From Haplomitrium mnioides (Eukaryota > Marchantiophyta > Haplomitriopsida > Calobryales), in the NCBI GenBank assembly GCA_049999725.1, contig JBNGIS010038944.1:1-26212 (forward strand): a stretch of DNA of 26,212 nucleotides, in the 5' to 3' direction. Each line of letters begins with the position of its first letter. Position 1 is the first letter of the stretch. The notes under the pieces are model-generated. The model did not search any database, was not told where the DNA came from, and saw nothing but the letters and a program-made list of their open reading frames with translations. Position numbers and translations under genes: made by a program. Positions 10,113-20,836 of this stretch are shown piece by piece.

Positions 10113-10372
10113 CAAACTCTTCGGACTCGCAGGAGCTGCCACGTCCTCCGACGGACCCTGTGAAGTGCGCGAGGGCCACCACGTTTCTGCATCGCTGGTC
10201 GGACTCCTCGGAACTCTCTCTTCGTGTGGATTTCTTCGCCTCGATCGCCTTCCTTTGGTCCAATTGCATCCTGTGGCTTCTGATTATGGAGCGCCTCCTT
10301 CCTTTCTCTCTTGGGCAACCCATCGCGGGGCCTTATCTCCCTTGGGCTCATCCGACTGCCTCCTCCTCACCT

Positions 10373-10865
10373 TAGGCGGTGGTTTTGCAGTGCTTGACCA
10401 AGTACTTTCCCGTGACCTCATCAATGACCCGATTAACAAAATGCGTACCTTGGTCACTCACCAACTCCAGCGGCGCTCCGAATCGGGTGAAGATCTGCTC
10501 ATAAGGAACCTCGCCACCGTTGGGGCGTCATCTTTCCCGGTTGCCCTTGCCTCCACCCACTTGGTAGCATAGTCAGTGGAAAGCAGAATGTACCTCTTCC
10601 CACGCCTCGTGGATGGAGTGATGGGCCCGATGAAATCAATTCCCTACTTCTCAAATGGGGCCAAGGGGATGATCGGCACTAGAGGATGGTGGCATGCTGC
10701 TGCTGGTTTGTCGGTCCGCTGACAAGCATCGCACCTCTTCACAAAGAAGTGGACGTCTCTGTGCATGGTGGGCCACCAGTACTTAGCGTCCACGAGATCC
10801 CGGACGGTGGTTTCTGCCGCGAAATGACTGTCGGCCTCTTCTTCATGCATTGCCCGCATGACCAC
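10373..10865 (-). pseudogene. Integrase fragment of the Ty3/gypsy element, C-terminus deleted
   Basis: An HHCC zinc-binding domain is visible (HEEEADSHFAAETT, then YWWPTM, then CDACQR). After a TGG-to-TAG type stop at 10644 the catalytic core begins with IDFIGPI (first Asp) and TDYATKWVEA. A one-base loss near 10500 shifts frame, and the core resumes with GAPLELVSDQGTHFVN (second Asp). It stops at KHCKTTA, just before the region that should carry the catalytic Glu. At 10372/10373 the sequence passes abruptly into LTR. A C-terminal integrase domain is therefore missing and integrase activity cannot remain. Confidence 0.85.
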
Positions 10866-10871
10866 CGTGGA

Positions 10872-12423
10872 CTAGTCTTTCTCCAGACACCTGCGTATCT
10901 GCTCGTCCATGCCTTGCCTATGCAGCATTCCCTTGATCATGAGAAAGGGCCTCCCCTTTCTGAGAAACACTGCTGCTTGCTCTGGAGTGCGCCCGGGGGG
11001 AATCCTCGCCGTCAAGAGGAACTCAATGATGTCCCCATACTTTGTGGGTCTTCCCTCCCTTACATGGAATAGGTCTTCATCGTGGAAGGTGTCCACCACT
11101 CTTTCTACACTTGGTTGGCCCTCGATCCTCGAGAAGAAGTCCGCATTCTGGTGTTTCTTTTTGGGCTTGATACGTACCTCAAAATTAAACTCCTGGAGTA
11201 GCAACATCCACCTCGCCACTCTCCCCATCATGTCTGGCTTGTTGACCATGTATTTGAGGGCATCATGATCCGTGTGAAACACCACCTTGTAATTCAGTAG
11301 GTAGTGTCGGAACTTCTTCAGGGAGTAGATTATCCCCAAGGCCTCACGGTCGGTGGGCAAGTAATTCTTCTCCACCACTGAGAGGAGTCTGCTGGCAAAG
11401 TAGATTGGGTGGTCCCTGCCCTCCTCATCGAGTTGGCTCAACACTGCCCCCACACAGAAACCCGAAACATCCACCATCACGTGGAACTCCTTGGTCCAGT
11501 TTGGAGGCGCCAGGATATGCGTGTTGGCCAATCGCCTCTTCAGCTTGTTAAAGTTGGATCTCTTGGGCTCTGTCGGCTCGAAATCACTGCCCATTTTCAC
11601 CATCTCCTTTAGGTGGCAGGCACGTTGGAAACACCACACCCAGCCAGACTGCCATATTTTCCTGGTCTACGGCAATTCCCTTGTTGGAGACTCTATGCCC
11701 CAGCAGTATCCCTTCTCTCACTGCAAAGAAACATTTCCCAGGGTGCAACCGCAGTCCCGTTTCTCTGCATCGCTGAAAGGTGAACCGCACATGCTCCTCA
11801 TGGTCCTTGACCTTGCCGTATACTACGAAGTCATCGACGAAGATTTCAAAGAACTTCCTGAGGTAGTCTCAAAACATGTTCATCATTAGTCTCTAGAATG
11901 TACTTTGGGTGTTGTAGAGACCAAATGACATTCGTCAGAAGGCGAAAAATCCCCACTCCGTTGTGAAGGCAGTCTTTAGTTGGTCCTCCTCCCGTATCCA
12001 CAGCTGGTTGTAGTCGGAGTACCCGTCCATGAAACTATAAACTTCCTGGCCTGCCATCAAGTCCAGCACACCATCAGTAAAAGGCAGAGGGAAGTGGTCT
12101 TTCTTGGTCGCGACATTCAGCTTGCAGTAGTCTTGGCACACCTTGATCTTTGGCTTCTCGTCCAAGCTTGCCTTCTTCAGCAGCACCACCAGGGAGGACA
12201 CCCATTCACTGTTCGGTACAGGGTAGATGAATCCTGCCTCAAGGAGCTTATCCACCTCCTCTTTCACCAATATAGAGAAGCGTGGGTTCATTCGGTACTG
12301 CCACCGCACGGAGGTAGCATTATCTTCCAAGTCAATTATATGCTCCTCCAGCTCTCTAGGCATGCCTTTTAGGTCAGTATGGCTCCATGCAAACACATCG
12401 CTAAAGTTCCCTAAGGTTTGCAT
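10872..12423 (-). pseudogene. Reverse transcriptase-RNase H region of the Ty3/gypsy element
   Basis: 12423-11935 encodes the RT fingers/palm: NVATKKDHFPLPFTDGVLD (usual form N-ATkkDhFPLPF), then SFMDGYSDYNQ, then KTAFTTEWGFFAF. Stops follow at about 11932 and twice more within the next 70 bases, with the catalytic FVDDF at about 11830-11845. 11790-11584 carries GLRLHPGKCFFAVREGILLGHRVS. A frameshift leads to the RNase H frame 11639-10872, with MVDVSGFCVGAVLSQ, TDREALGIIYSLKKFRHYL and FHTDHDALKYMV, then the tether toward integrase. Lesions are mainly single-base stops plus one frameshift, so the product is non-functional. Plus-strand frames over this region are shadows. Confidence 0.92.
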
Positions 12424-12791
12424 GAAGGCTCTCTCAGCCCCCCTGTTTAAGACGAAACCAAGCTGAAATGTCCTCCCACCAGAGGCAGTTATCTCTTTGT
12501 ACTGCTCCGCTCAGATGACCTCCACCCTGTTTCTGTTCGTAGAGTCACAGTCTGACTCCAAGTGGGCGAGTCGTTGGCCATCTACAGTAGGCTTCTTGTC
12601 AAGCTTCCCTATTCTCATTTGGTGATCATCCTCCCCTGGGATGATAGTTGTAGTCAACTCCCCTTTTATCTCAGGTCTAAGCTGGAAGTGGATGCCCTTG
12701 ACTCCCCTTTTTGCTCAGGTCCAGAGCTGAGGGTTGGCACTCCTGCCTCAGCCTCCGTCGTGCCCCAAATTCCAAAGACAGAAGTCTCCAA

Positions 12792-13505
12792 CTAGTTGAC
12801 CTTGGCTTCGGTACTGCCCAAAAAATCGGCCTCTGTCATGTCACTCACCAGTCTCAACCAGTAAGTGTCCTCATCCTCTGACTCCTCTTCCACATTCCAC
12901 TCTCTGTCATACTCCTTATCCTCTGTGGTCTCTCCCTCATGTGGGACATGGCCATAATGCACCACTGTCCTGCCAAGTCCGAACACCAAGGTGGAGTCTC
13001 CCCAATTGTGTATCACTTTGGCTCCATACAGCCAGGGCCTCCCGATCAAAATAAGGTATGGGGAACTCCTTGCTGGTCTCATCACTAAGTAGTTCAGTGC
13101 GAACTCCTTCCCCCCGATCCACGTGGGCACCTTCAGCAATGCTCCCAAGGGCTTAACCCTAGATCCATCCGCCAACCGTATAATCCTCTCGGTCCGGGAG
13201 AAAATCTTGAAACCCACTTGGTGGGCAGTCTCCTCCACCATGATATTCACTCCCGCCCCTCCATCCATTGGCACCAAGGACAGAGTGCACCTCGCAATCT
13301 GAATGTCTATTTCAGGAGCTCTCTTATCTTCGCAGATCATCCTCAAATTGGCGGTGGTGCCCACCGTGAGGAGCTTCCTCTTCCTCCTGGCGCCCATGAG
13401 TAGCTCCCAGAGCTGCCTTTTGTACACATGGTTGTCCCTGATTAGTTGTCCTACAGTTGCAGTGACCGGGCAGTCCCTCACATCCCTCTGGATGTTGTAG
13501 GGCAC
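12792..13505 (-). pseudogene. Aspartic protease region of the Ty3/gypsy element
   Basis: A 237-residue open frame carries the retropepsin active-site motif as MDGGAGVNIM (about residues 79-88; the usual plant form is DGGSGVNI) and the downstream LIGRPWLYGAKVIHNW block matching the family's ILGRPWL. An acidic linker rich in E and D follows, leading toward RT. Upstream sequence to about 13700 is in the gag-pol linker (EEVKKQLEALEEAEAQQA type, glutamate/alanine-rich). The frame is open, but gag and pol around it are broken. Lineage: the GRPWL block is shared by Tat/Athila-like elements. Confidence 0.82.
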
Positions 13506-13700
13506 GCAGGTGCTAGGTGGGGGCTAGGGCGCAGGGTCTTGCTTGGCTTGCTCAGCACCATTCCTGCGATTGACCTCTTGCAGGGTCTTCTCTGCCGCTT
13601 GCTGGGCTTCTGCCTCCTCTAGGGCTTCCAACTGCTTTTTCACCTCCTCGTACTGCCTTGGATAGAATAATTTCGGGTGCTCCATTTTGTAATTTAAGTC

Positions 13701-15493
13701 CTACTCAATGGGGAGCACATTTGCAACCCTCTCTTTTCTCCGAGCCAGCTTGGCCTTTCCTTTTTCCTTGGCCTTGGTTGCATCCCTGGTAGCCACTTTG
13801 TAGCAATCCTCCTCCATAGGGGCTTCCTCTTTTGGAAACTCTGCCCCATACTCCCATGAGGTGGTTACCAGGTTGACTGATGTTGGGGGAGGTGCTTGCT
13901 GGGCCGAGTTGGGAGGCAGCTCCTGCCTTTTGGCATGGGGACAATTGTTGGCCAAATGCCCTTCCTTTTTGCATCCTGTACAAAGCAGCGGCGACATGCC
14001 ATACCCTTGGTTCTTGGGCTCCGGGCAGTTAGGAGAAATGTGGCTTGGTTGCCCACAGTTCCAGCACACCATTACCCTGGTCCTGTTCGGGCCGGCCTCT
14101 AGCCCTTCTGGCTACGCGTGTCCCCAAGCCGCAGACTGACTGGGCACCATATTAACATGTCGGCCTGCCATTGGTCGAGGTGGCTAACCACCTGGTACAC
14201 GAGTTCTAGTGGTTCCTCCTACACGTATTCCACCTCCTCATGGTACCACTCCGGGGGGTCATCCCTCACGTAATGGATGGGCGTCCCATCCAGGAGTCCA
14301 TTCTTGATGGGAGTGCCCATAGGTGCGGCACTTCACACACCAGACATGGGCCCTTTGTGTCAACATTTTTTTTCCCTCGGGCTTCAGGCCGGCAAAATGG
14401 ATCAACATGGATTCCAATTTTGCGTTGATTTCATCCATAGGGTCTTTAGCCCCCCTCCTCTTGCTGGTCTCCCCACCAGCTGCTCTGTCATGGGACCAGT
14501 GGGCCTTTTTCTCCTTGCCTTCCTTGTGTCGGTCATGTTCCTTGGCCCTCTTCTCTTTGGCCTCCTTTTTCTTTTTGCTGCTCTTTTTCTTTTGTCTCCT
14601 GTGGGATCTTTCATCCTCTGAGCTCTCGGGGCTGCTCTCGCTCTTTGATTCAGACTCTAAATATGAGCTATCATCAGAGCTATCTTCCTAACTAGGGCTC
14701 TCTGAAGAACTGTCAGAATCATTCCTTCTCTTCGACTTTCTTTTGGAGCTTGCCACTTCAGCCTTGATGCAAGATTGGGCTTCCTCCACTGCTTGCTCCA
14801 AGCATGTGGGCTTGGACCTCCTCACCCAGGCCCCTAGACTTCTGGGTAGGGCTGAGATAAACCAGGAGGTCAGCATCCCATCTGATGCAGGGGGGTTAAT
14901 CTTTCTGGCCATTCTTTGGAACCGTTGAAGAAACTTCCTTACCGATTCGTGCTTCTTCATCTCCATCTGGCCGATCTTGATCAAGGCTTCGGACTCCCTT
15001 CCTATCTTTCTGAACTCCTCCAGGAAAGCCGCCATGAAGGTGTCCCAATTCCTTTTTGTGGCCTCCGATAGTGACTGGTACCAAGGGCTAGCCTCCCCTT
15101 TTTAACACCCCAAGAAGAATGGCTTTCTTAATGAGGTTCTTCCCATTTGCGTAGGCTGTACCCTCAAACTCATCCAACCACTCATTTGGATCCTCCCTTG
15201 TTGATCCCCTGAACGCCTTGTATTTGAATCGGGATCTCTGTATTACATGCCCGACATTGGTCATTGGGGTAACGGGTGGTATGGAACCAGAAGTTCTGAC
15301 TGCCCTTTCTAAGTTTCTCCAACTTATGAGTGAGATCCCTCCTTTATCCAACCCGGGCAACCTCCTTGGCTGGTCTGCTTCCACCTCTAGTGATAGGCTG
15401 CTCCCAGAATTCCAGACTCTTTTCCTTTGCTCCACTGTTTCACTCCACAAATAACTGCAAGGTTACTATTCTAAAATTCTTTTGTCCCGCCAT
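13701..15493 (-). pseudogene. gag of the Ty3/gypsy element, with two CCHC zinc knuckles
   Basis: The likely start is ATG at 15493 (MAGQKNFRIV), followed by a stop and frame change. The frame 15450-15088 carries FKYKAFRGSTREDPNEWLDEF, the usual gag DPxxWLxxFE motif. 15035-14688 carries the retrotransposon gag core (WDTFMAAFLEEFRKIGR, KKHESVRKFLQRFQRMA, WFISALPRSLGAWVRR). A basic K/R-rich stretch lies at about 14614-14402. 14072-13701 carries two zinc knuckles, CWNCGQPSHISPNC and CTGCKKEGHLANNC, both C-x2-C-x4-H-x4-C. The product would form the particle and bind RNA. Several frame breaks make it non-functional. Confidence 0.85.
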
Positions 15494-15510
15494 GATCGCC
15501 AAAAAATGTA
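15494..15510 (-). promoter_or_regulatory. Probable primer-binding-site region
   Basis: Between the LTR end (15511) and the likely gag ATG the minus strand reads TACATTTTTTGGCGATC. The TGGCGATC part could be the start of a tRNA-complementary site, since many plant elements begin TGGCG. I cannot match the following bases confidently to a specific tRNA, and the site overlaps the gag start, which is unusually close. Confidence 0.3.
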
Positions 15511-18500
15511 TGTCAACCTCGTGGTCGGAGCCATAACTCTTTTCCAACAGAGCTTCCCCCGACTAAGGGCTGACTTAGTGTTTTAGGACCTTTTATGGGA
15601 GGGGCTTTGCACCGGATGGACCCCAACTTCTGCTTACCAGACAAGAAAGACTGCACAACACTCTACAACACCCAAGCACAACACCTCCAATGCCCACAGA
15701 TGCTGGTCACACCCTTTCTTCATGCATTAACCTCGAAAGATGCCACTTAGAAGACAGGGGACGATGGGACAGAGCACCCGATTCTTGGCTGCAGTGGTCT
15801 CTTGAGAAGCCCTGGTTGATTCGTAGCTACCTTACAATCTTAACCACTAGCCCACGATTGCCTCAACAACCCACCTACTCATACACATCCATTTCCTCAA
15901 ACCACCCACGAAAAGACTGTAATGCTGCTGAACCACTTTGTCTTATAATTCTGCAGTCCAGAACTAGACCCAATCACTTTTTTATACAAAAGAGAGCAAG
16001 TCCCAGTATCCAAATAGCACAATTACAATGTGGGTAGTATTGACTTCCCCTGTCTAGGGCGTCCTCAAGATTGGACAATTGAAATACAGGCCTTCTAAAA
16101 CTAAGAATATCATAGAACTACAAACATGACACAAATCTACACAACAAACGTAAACAAGAAAACACTGGTACTTGCATACTACCATGCCGACAATACAATC
16201 TTCTTCCACCTCTCAAGAACCGATCAATCCTCCTTCAACTCCCATCAACAACTCTAGTTCTCCTCCAACCCTTCAGCCACCCAACCTCAGTCAGATAGTT
16301 TTTCAACTTCCCTCGCGAGAAGCCTTGAATTTACTTCCTCAAGCTTGGAAGAGGATTTCTTTAACTTCCACCTCTAGAAGACAGTCCCCACGACTGCTGG
16401 CCACCACTCCACCTTGAGCCTTGAATGAATATTCTATACAGTGTGCAGACACTAACACAGCCACTCCCCTCTTGGCTCCACTTGAGAATTATGATCAGAA
16501 ACTCCCCCAAGCGCCCCTAGGATTGATGCTCCTACAAAGACGAAGCTGAGACAACCCCAAGACCCCCCTTGGCAGCCTCCCATAAATTCAAGTTGACAGA
16601 CTCCCTTCAAATTCACTTGGCAATCCACCTTCGAATGCTTGGTTCACCTGCAACGATGAGTCCACCTGGATTGCCTGAGACTCTAGAGCCCCCACGCTTA
16701 GCGATTCTCAGCGCCCCTCCAGTCCACCTCCACCCCCGTTGGTCTCCTTGCACGAGTCCACTCCCCACATGTGAATCTTGGCTGAAATCTCTCTTCTCTC
16801 CCTCGCTGCCTCTTCCTCTCAAGTTTGGTCTCCCACTCTCAATTTTTCATGAACAACAACCCACTCAATCTGGCAGCGATCCCAACTATACCCCCCATGC
16901 AGCGCGCGTCCCTCCCAACGAATTCTTGATCAAGATCCCATTTTTCGTCCTCGCTGGACTTGGTCGTTTTTCTCGTTGGCCTCTGTTTCTTGACAAGCTG
17001 ACACCTGGCAGCCAACCCGCGTTTAACGGTCATCTTGTGAGCCTTCAGAGGAGGATTTTCAGACAAGGCTTGGCTGAACTCTACCTTCGATTCGTAGCGC
17101 TCTCCTTTGCAAATTTTCGATCAGGATCGCCTCGCCGCTGGCCGCATTAGTAGACCCATAGCAATCCTGATTCCATTCCTTTGAAGCATCAGTTTGAGCG
17201 CAGACCCGAAGTAGTTGTTGAGGAGGTTTTTCCACAGAGAAATCCGAAGAGATTTACTGGGAGAGGATTGGATTCGTAGGTCGACCCCGCAGATTGGCTA
17301 CCTGTCGCATCTCGCGGGCTGATTCGTAATTTTTCCTTGATTCTCCTTGTTGCCATGCCCCCGCGATCACCTGCAGACCTCTGCAAGCTGCCATGCTTCT
17401 GCAAGTGCTCACGGGCCCCCGCCAGCTGCCATGTGTTTGCAAACTCGCTCGAAACCCCGCCGTCAATCTTTGGAACTTTGCCATCGCCCTCGAAACCTCG
17501 CCGCCGCTCTCGGAATACCACAGGTCGCCACGTGTCTGCAAACTCCCTCGGAACCCCTTCATCGCTCTTCGGAATCTCGCTGTTGCTCTTCGGAACTTTG
17601 CCGTCGCCCTCGGAACACCACAGGTCGCCACGTGTCCTACCTTCTACGTCATCCGTTACCTTGCCGTTCGACGCTGCCCCGCAAGGGGGTAGGCGGACCG
17701 TCACATTGACCAGATTCCATAGTTGACCCGTCATTGACCTGCAAGAACCCTCGGACCACCGCTGAACACCACGTCATCCGTAAAAAAATTCACTCACCGA
17801 GTAAGAACGGTACCTTTTGTCGCCGCTTCGGAACCTGTTCGCAATAAGAACTAAGGCTTCCTTCTCTTAACTCTTTCTTCCGCTTGATATAAGAACTATG
17901 GCAGACTCCGCGTAGACCCCCTTCAAACTTTTAGCGCGCCCCATCGAACTTTTATCCTCGCCAATGCTGAAACTGTGATAGATCACCCTTTCGGCTGTTG
18001 GTCCCTTGCTTCTTCTTCTGTCCGGATCGTCGCTTCATCGCCTTTTCACCATTTCTTGATCTTTCTATGGCCATATTGTTGATGAATCACCTTTTCACTA
18101 TCTTGATCTTCCCTTGGCCGGAACTTTGTTTCATCACCCTTTCGTTTCTCTTCGATCTTATTCTAGCCGGATCGTCGTCTGATCACCTTTTCGGCACCTC
18201 CCGCTCTTCGTCTGGTTAGACCTTTGCTGTATCGCCGATTTGCAATCCCCTTGTGATAAGAACAATGCGCGCCGCAGATTCCCGTCGAACTTTTAGACCT
18301 TACTCTGTCGAACTTTCCCCCGCTTTGCCGGATCAGCAATACATCGTCATTTTTCCTTTCATTCCTTGGTCTTCGTTTTGGCTTCCCGTCAGATCCCCGT
18401 TAAGTGGGCTCCCCACATAGGGTGGCTGATCGGAACCCTGTTAAAAGGGGCTCCCCTCTTAGGAAGGCTAATTAGAACCCGTTTAATCAAGGCTTCCTCA

Positions 18501-19869
18501 TTTTCCGCTAAGGCTCGCAGATTCCCTGAGGCTGCCACATGTCCCTGAATCCGTGAAGTGCGGTGGGGTTGCCATGTTTCCGCAGCTCCCCACGGAGTCC
18601 TTGAGTCGGTAACTATGATCCGTCGTCGTTTTGCCCTTCTCGCTTAGCCTCGCAGTTGCCTTAAGGAATCCTCCATGCCACCGTAATAGTGACAAGTCTT
18701 CACTTTGTTAGTTGTCGCTTTGCCCTTCTTGCTTAGCCTTTAAGGAACCCTCCATGTCGTCGGAATAGTGACAAGTCACCTCTTCGTCTAGTCACTGCTT
18801 CACGTATCCCTATTTCGCCATCACTTCGAACCCATTGAACTTTCGTTTGCGGATCCCTGTTTAGTGGGGAACCCACGTAGGGAGGCTGATCAGATCCCCC
18901 TTAACTGGGGATCCCCATGTAGGGAGGCTGGATCCCGTCGAACTCTTCGGACTCGCAAGAGCTACCACGCCCTCCGACGGACTCCATGAAGTGCGAGAGG
19001 GCCGCCACATTTCCGCAGCGCTCTTCGGACTCCTCAAAACTCTCTCTTCGTGTGGATTTCTTCACCTCGATCGCCTTTCTCTGGTCTGATTGCATCCTGT
19101 GGCTTTCGATTATGGAGCGCCTCCTTCCTTTCTCTCCTAGGCAACCCATCGCGGGGCCTCATCTCCCATGGGCTCATCCGACTGCCTCCTCCTCACCTGT
19201 CATCGCATGTTGCATGATCCTTAGTTCATCGTATGTTGCCATTGAGTACGTTCTTGCAGTGCTGCGACCTCCGATCCGATCACGTGATGGCCATCTGCAT
19301 GCCTCTGACCAGACTCCCCCTCGCCTTCACTTCTCGTAGCTCTTCTTGTGACTTCTCCTTCACATGATTCCTCCGCTTGAGTGATGCTGATCTCTCTCTG
19401 CTGATTTCCCTCTGATGGTATCCATTTGCTGATTACCCTTTGACGATTTCCCTCTGATGGTATCCCTTTGCTGATTTCCCTCTAACGATTTCCCTCTTAT
19501 GGTCTCCCTCTGCTGATTTCCCTCTGACGATCTCCTTGAACCCTCTTCTCACCCTTGTCATGATCTCCCTCTGTCAAGAGTTGCTGCAAGTCCCTTTGAT
19601 CCCCTTGCTAGCCTTCTTCCCTGACTCATCTGAATTCCACAGAGCTCCCCCTTGCATTTGCAGGATCCATGATATTCATGGGGGGAAGCAGAAAAGAAAG
19701 GAAGAGAAGGGAAAGGGGAAAGAGTAGAGAGGTGCAGGATTGTCACAACCACACTAAAGCAATAAAATACAGAAGGAGACAATTGACTAATGCAAACTGA
19801 GAGAATTTACAAGGCTGGAAGGCCAGTAATCACAAAAAAAAGAAAAAACGCAAACACACCCGGCTGACA
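15511..19869 (-). mobile_element. 5' LTR of the Ty3/gypsy element, complete, 4,359 bp
   Basis: On the plus strand it starts TGTCAACCTCGTGGT next to the primer-site region and ends CCGGCTGACA next to GAGAG. It is complete, unlike the left copy. Relative to the left LTR it carries roughly 115 extra bases around 17370-17640, an internal duplication with CACCACAGGTCGCCACGTGT twice. 19199-19869 exists only here: it holds a 14-base minisatellite and a purine-rich plus-strand stretch at 19680-19735. Long plus-strand frames such as 16569-17150 are non-genic. Confidence 0.9.
19388..19535. repeat. 14-15 bp minisatellite (GATTTCCCTCTGATG-like) in the LTR U3
   Basis: About ten units of the form GATTTCCCTCTGATG / GTATCCCTTTGCT follow one another, with variants GATTACCC, GATCTCC and GGTCTCCC. 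It lies in the part of the LTR deleted from the left copy, so conservation cannot be compared within the window. Confidence 0.7.
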
Positions 19870-19874
19870 GAGAG
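19870..19874. repeat. Target-site duplication GAGAG, right copy
   Basis: It directly follows the terminal CTGACA of the right LTR and is identical to 6701-6705. Host coding sequence resumes at 19875. Confidence 0.9.
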
Positions 19875-20363
19875 TGGGATGGTTTCATCCCAAAAATTAA
19901 AAAGAGAGTTGGTGCTAGAGACCCTAGAGATCAAGCCGAAGTTGACTCTTAAGAAGACAGTCACTTCTCAAGACAATTGATTCAAGTTGGCATTCCAAAA
20001 TGGTGAGTTGTGGGATTTACAACAAAGTTTTTTTTCTATGTGGGAGAAAAATATGTTGAAAGGCCAGAAGCCTAAGGCCAAGGGATTGCTGAGAATGGAG
20101 AACATGAAGTGGACACCATGCAGGTCTATTCAGGGTCTTCTAAACGAAGCTAAAATTTATGTTTTGAAACTTGTGGAAACTGAAGAGCTTTCAATCAAAG
20201 AAATATCTCACAAATTGAAGAGACATAAAGTTTTAGGATTCGTGGTTAAGTCTTTTTCTCCAAAGTCTACTACAACTCCTAGAAAGAAGCAAGAGAAGAG
20301 TACCCTCTCCACACCAAGTAGTCAAAGATGTCTTCATTTTACTCCAGTTTTGAGAAGCTTTTG
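19875..20363 (+). pseudogene. Exon 2, right half of the ParB/methylase-like pseudogene
   Basis: The split codon AG (6704-6705) is completed by T at 19875. The frame then runs GMVSSQKLKRELVLE, with a stop at 19978, then FKLAFQNGELWDLQQSFFSM and KWTPCRSIQGLLNEAKIYVL. A short helix-turn-helix-like stretch follows (ETEELSIKEISHKLKRHKVL; tentative). It ends with a lysine/serine-rich linker up to LRSF and the donor TTG|GTAAGT at 20363/20364, phase 2. The match of frame across 13 kb is strong evidence that this is the same exon. Confidence 0.75.
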
Positions 20364-20492
20364 GTAAGTTTTTTTTTCATTCGACATTAATTTTTCTAGA
20401 GTTGCATTGAATTTTTTGTAAATGGACTTTTGTTAGAATAAAAATAATTTTGAGTCTATGCGCGGATGGACTATCAAGTCTATGCTCGTTAG
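20364..20492 (+). other. Intron 2 with a palindromic motif
   Basis: It starts GTAAGTTTTTTTT and ends near CTCGTTAG (20492). It contains GAGTCTATGCGCGGATGGACT at about 20452-20471 and a second half-motif at 20477-20488, the same family as intron 1. The acceptor is uncertain: phase 2 upstream does not fit a start at 20493 without a one-base change. Confidence 0.45.
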
Positions 20493-20746
20493 TTGAAGAG
20501 ATTTGTGAAACCTAGATGTTTCCCTTTGGCAATTGCAGACATTCCTTACGATTACAAACTTAAGGAATGCAAGCACGAGGATTCCAAACCCTTTACCAAG
20601 GATGACATTTTTGATATGGTTTTCTCTTGTGTGGCAATCACGACTTCTGATTTTTGGTCTTTTGTAATAGTCCATTCTTTGCAACAATTTGGCATCATTG
20701 ATGATGCTCTTTTGGAGGTTTGTTGTACTATCGACCACGGTATTTG
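20493..20746 (+). pseudogene. Exon 3: methylase motif IV region
   Basis: The frame reads LKRFVKPRCFPLAIADIPYDY. DIPY at 20538-20549 stands where amino-methyltransferases carry DPPY, the catalytic motif IV. Then follow KPFTKDDIFDMVFSC, ITTSDFWSFVIVHSLQQFG, and LLEVCCTIDHGIW up to the donor TTTG|GTAAGA (20746/20747). The pattern of a strand ending DxPY, then a helix, then a long hydrophobic strand fits the PF01555-type methylase fold. The assignment is by motif and order only. No internal stop occurs in this exon. Confidence 0.55.
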
Positions 20747-20836
20747 GTAAGATTTTTTTTAATTTTTTGGTTTTTTAGTTTATCTTGTTTAGTTTTACTA
20801 CACTATTTTTCAAGTGCCTGATTTGTTTGTTTTTCT

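Larger units (their letters stand above)
6706..10372 (-). mobile_element. 3' LTR of the Ty3/gypsy element, U3 end deleted, with assembly gap
   Basis: It aligns from its TGTCAGCCCCGTGGT end (6706) with 15511 onward and stays collinear until CCTCCTCCTCACCT at 10372. There the other LTR continues with GTCATCGC while this copy jumps to integrase sequence (TAGGCGGTGG). About 670 bp, equivalent to 19199-19869, is missing. Frames inside it on either strand, for example 7830-8372 and 9181-9594, are not conserved between the two LTRs as proteins and are not genes. Confidence 0.9.
6706..19869 (-). mobile_element. Ty3/gypsy LTR retrotransposon, probably Tat/Athila-like, 13,164 bp, defective
   Basis: Both ends carry the 6-base inverted terminus TGTCAG...CTGACA and are flanked by GAGAG. 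On the minus strand the order is 5' LTR, primer-site region, gag, protease, RT, RNase H and integrase, then 3' LTR. Integrase after RNase H marks Ty3/gypsy. The long LTR (4,359 bp in the complete copy), the protease motif DGGAGVNIM and the absence of a chromodomain point to the Tat/Athila side of the superfamily; lineage is inference. The integrase end, any polypurine tract and the first about 0.67 kb of the 3' LTR are deleted. The element is visibly GC-richer than its AT-rich host DNA. The LTRs differ at roughly one site in eleven over a 300-base stretch compared by eye, so the insertion is old. Confidence 0.92.

Noticed and set aside
10686-12466. Several plus-strand open frames of 79-132 codons
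   Set aside because: Antisense shadows of the minus-strand RT, RNase H and integrase, whose motifs are unmistakable.
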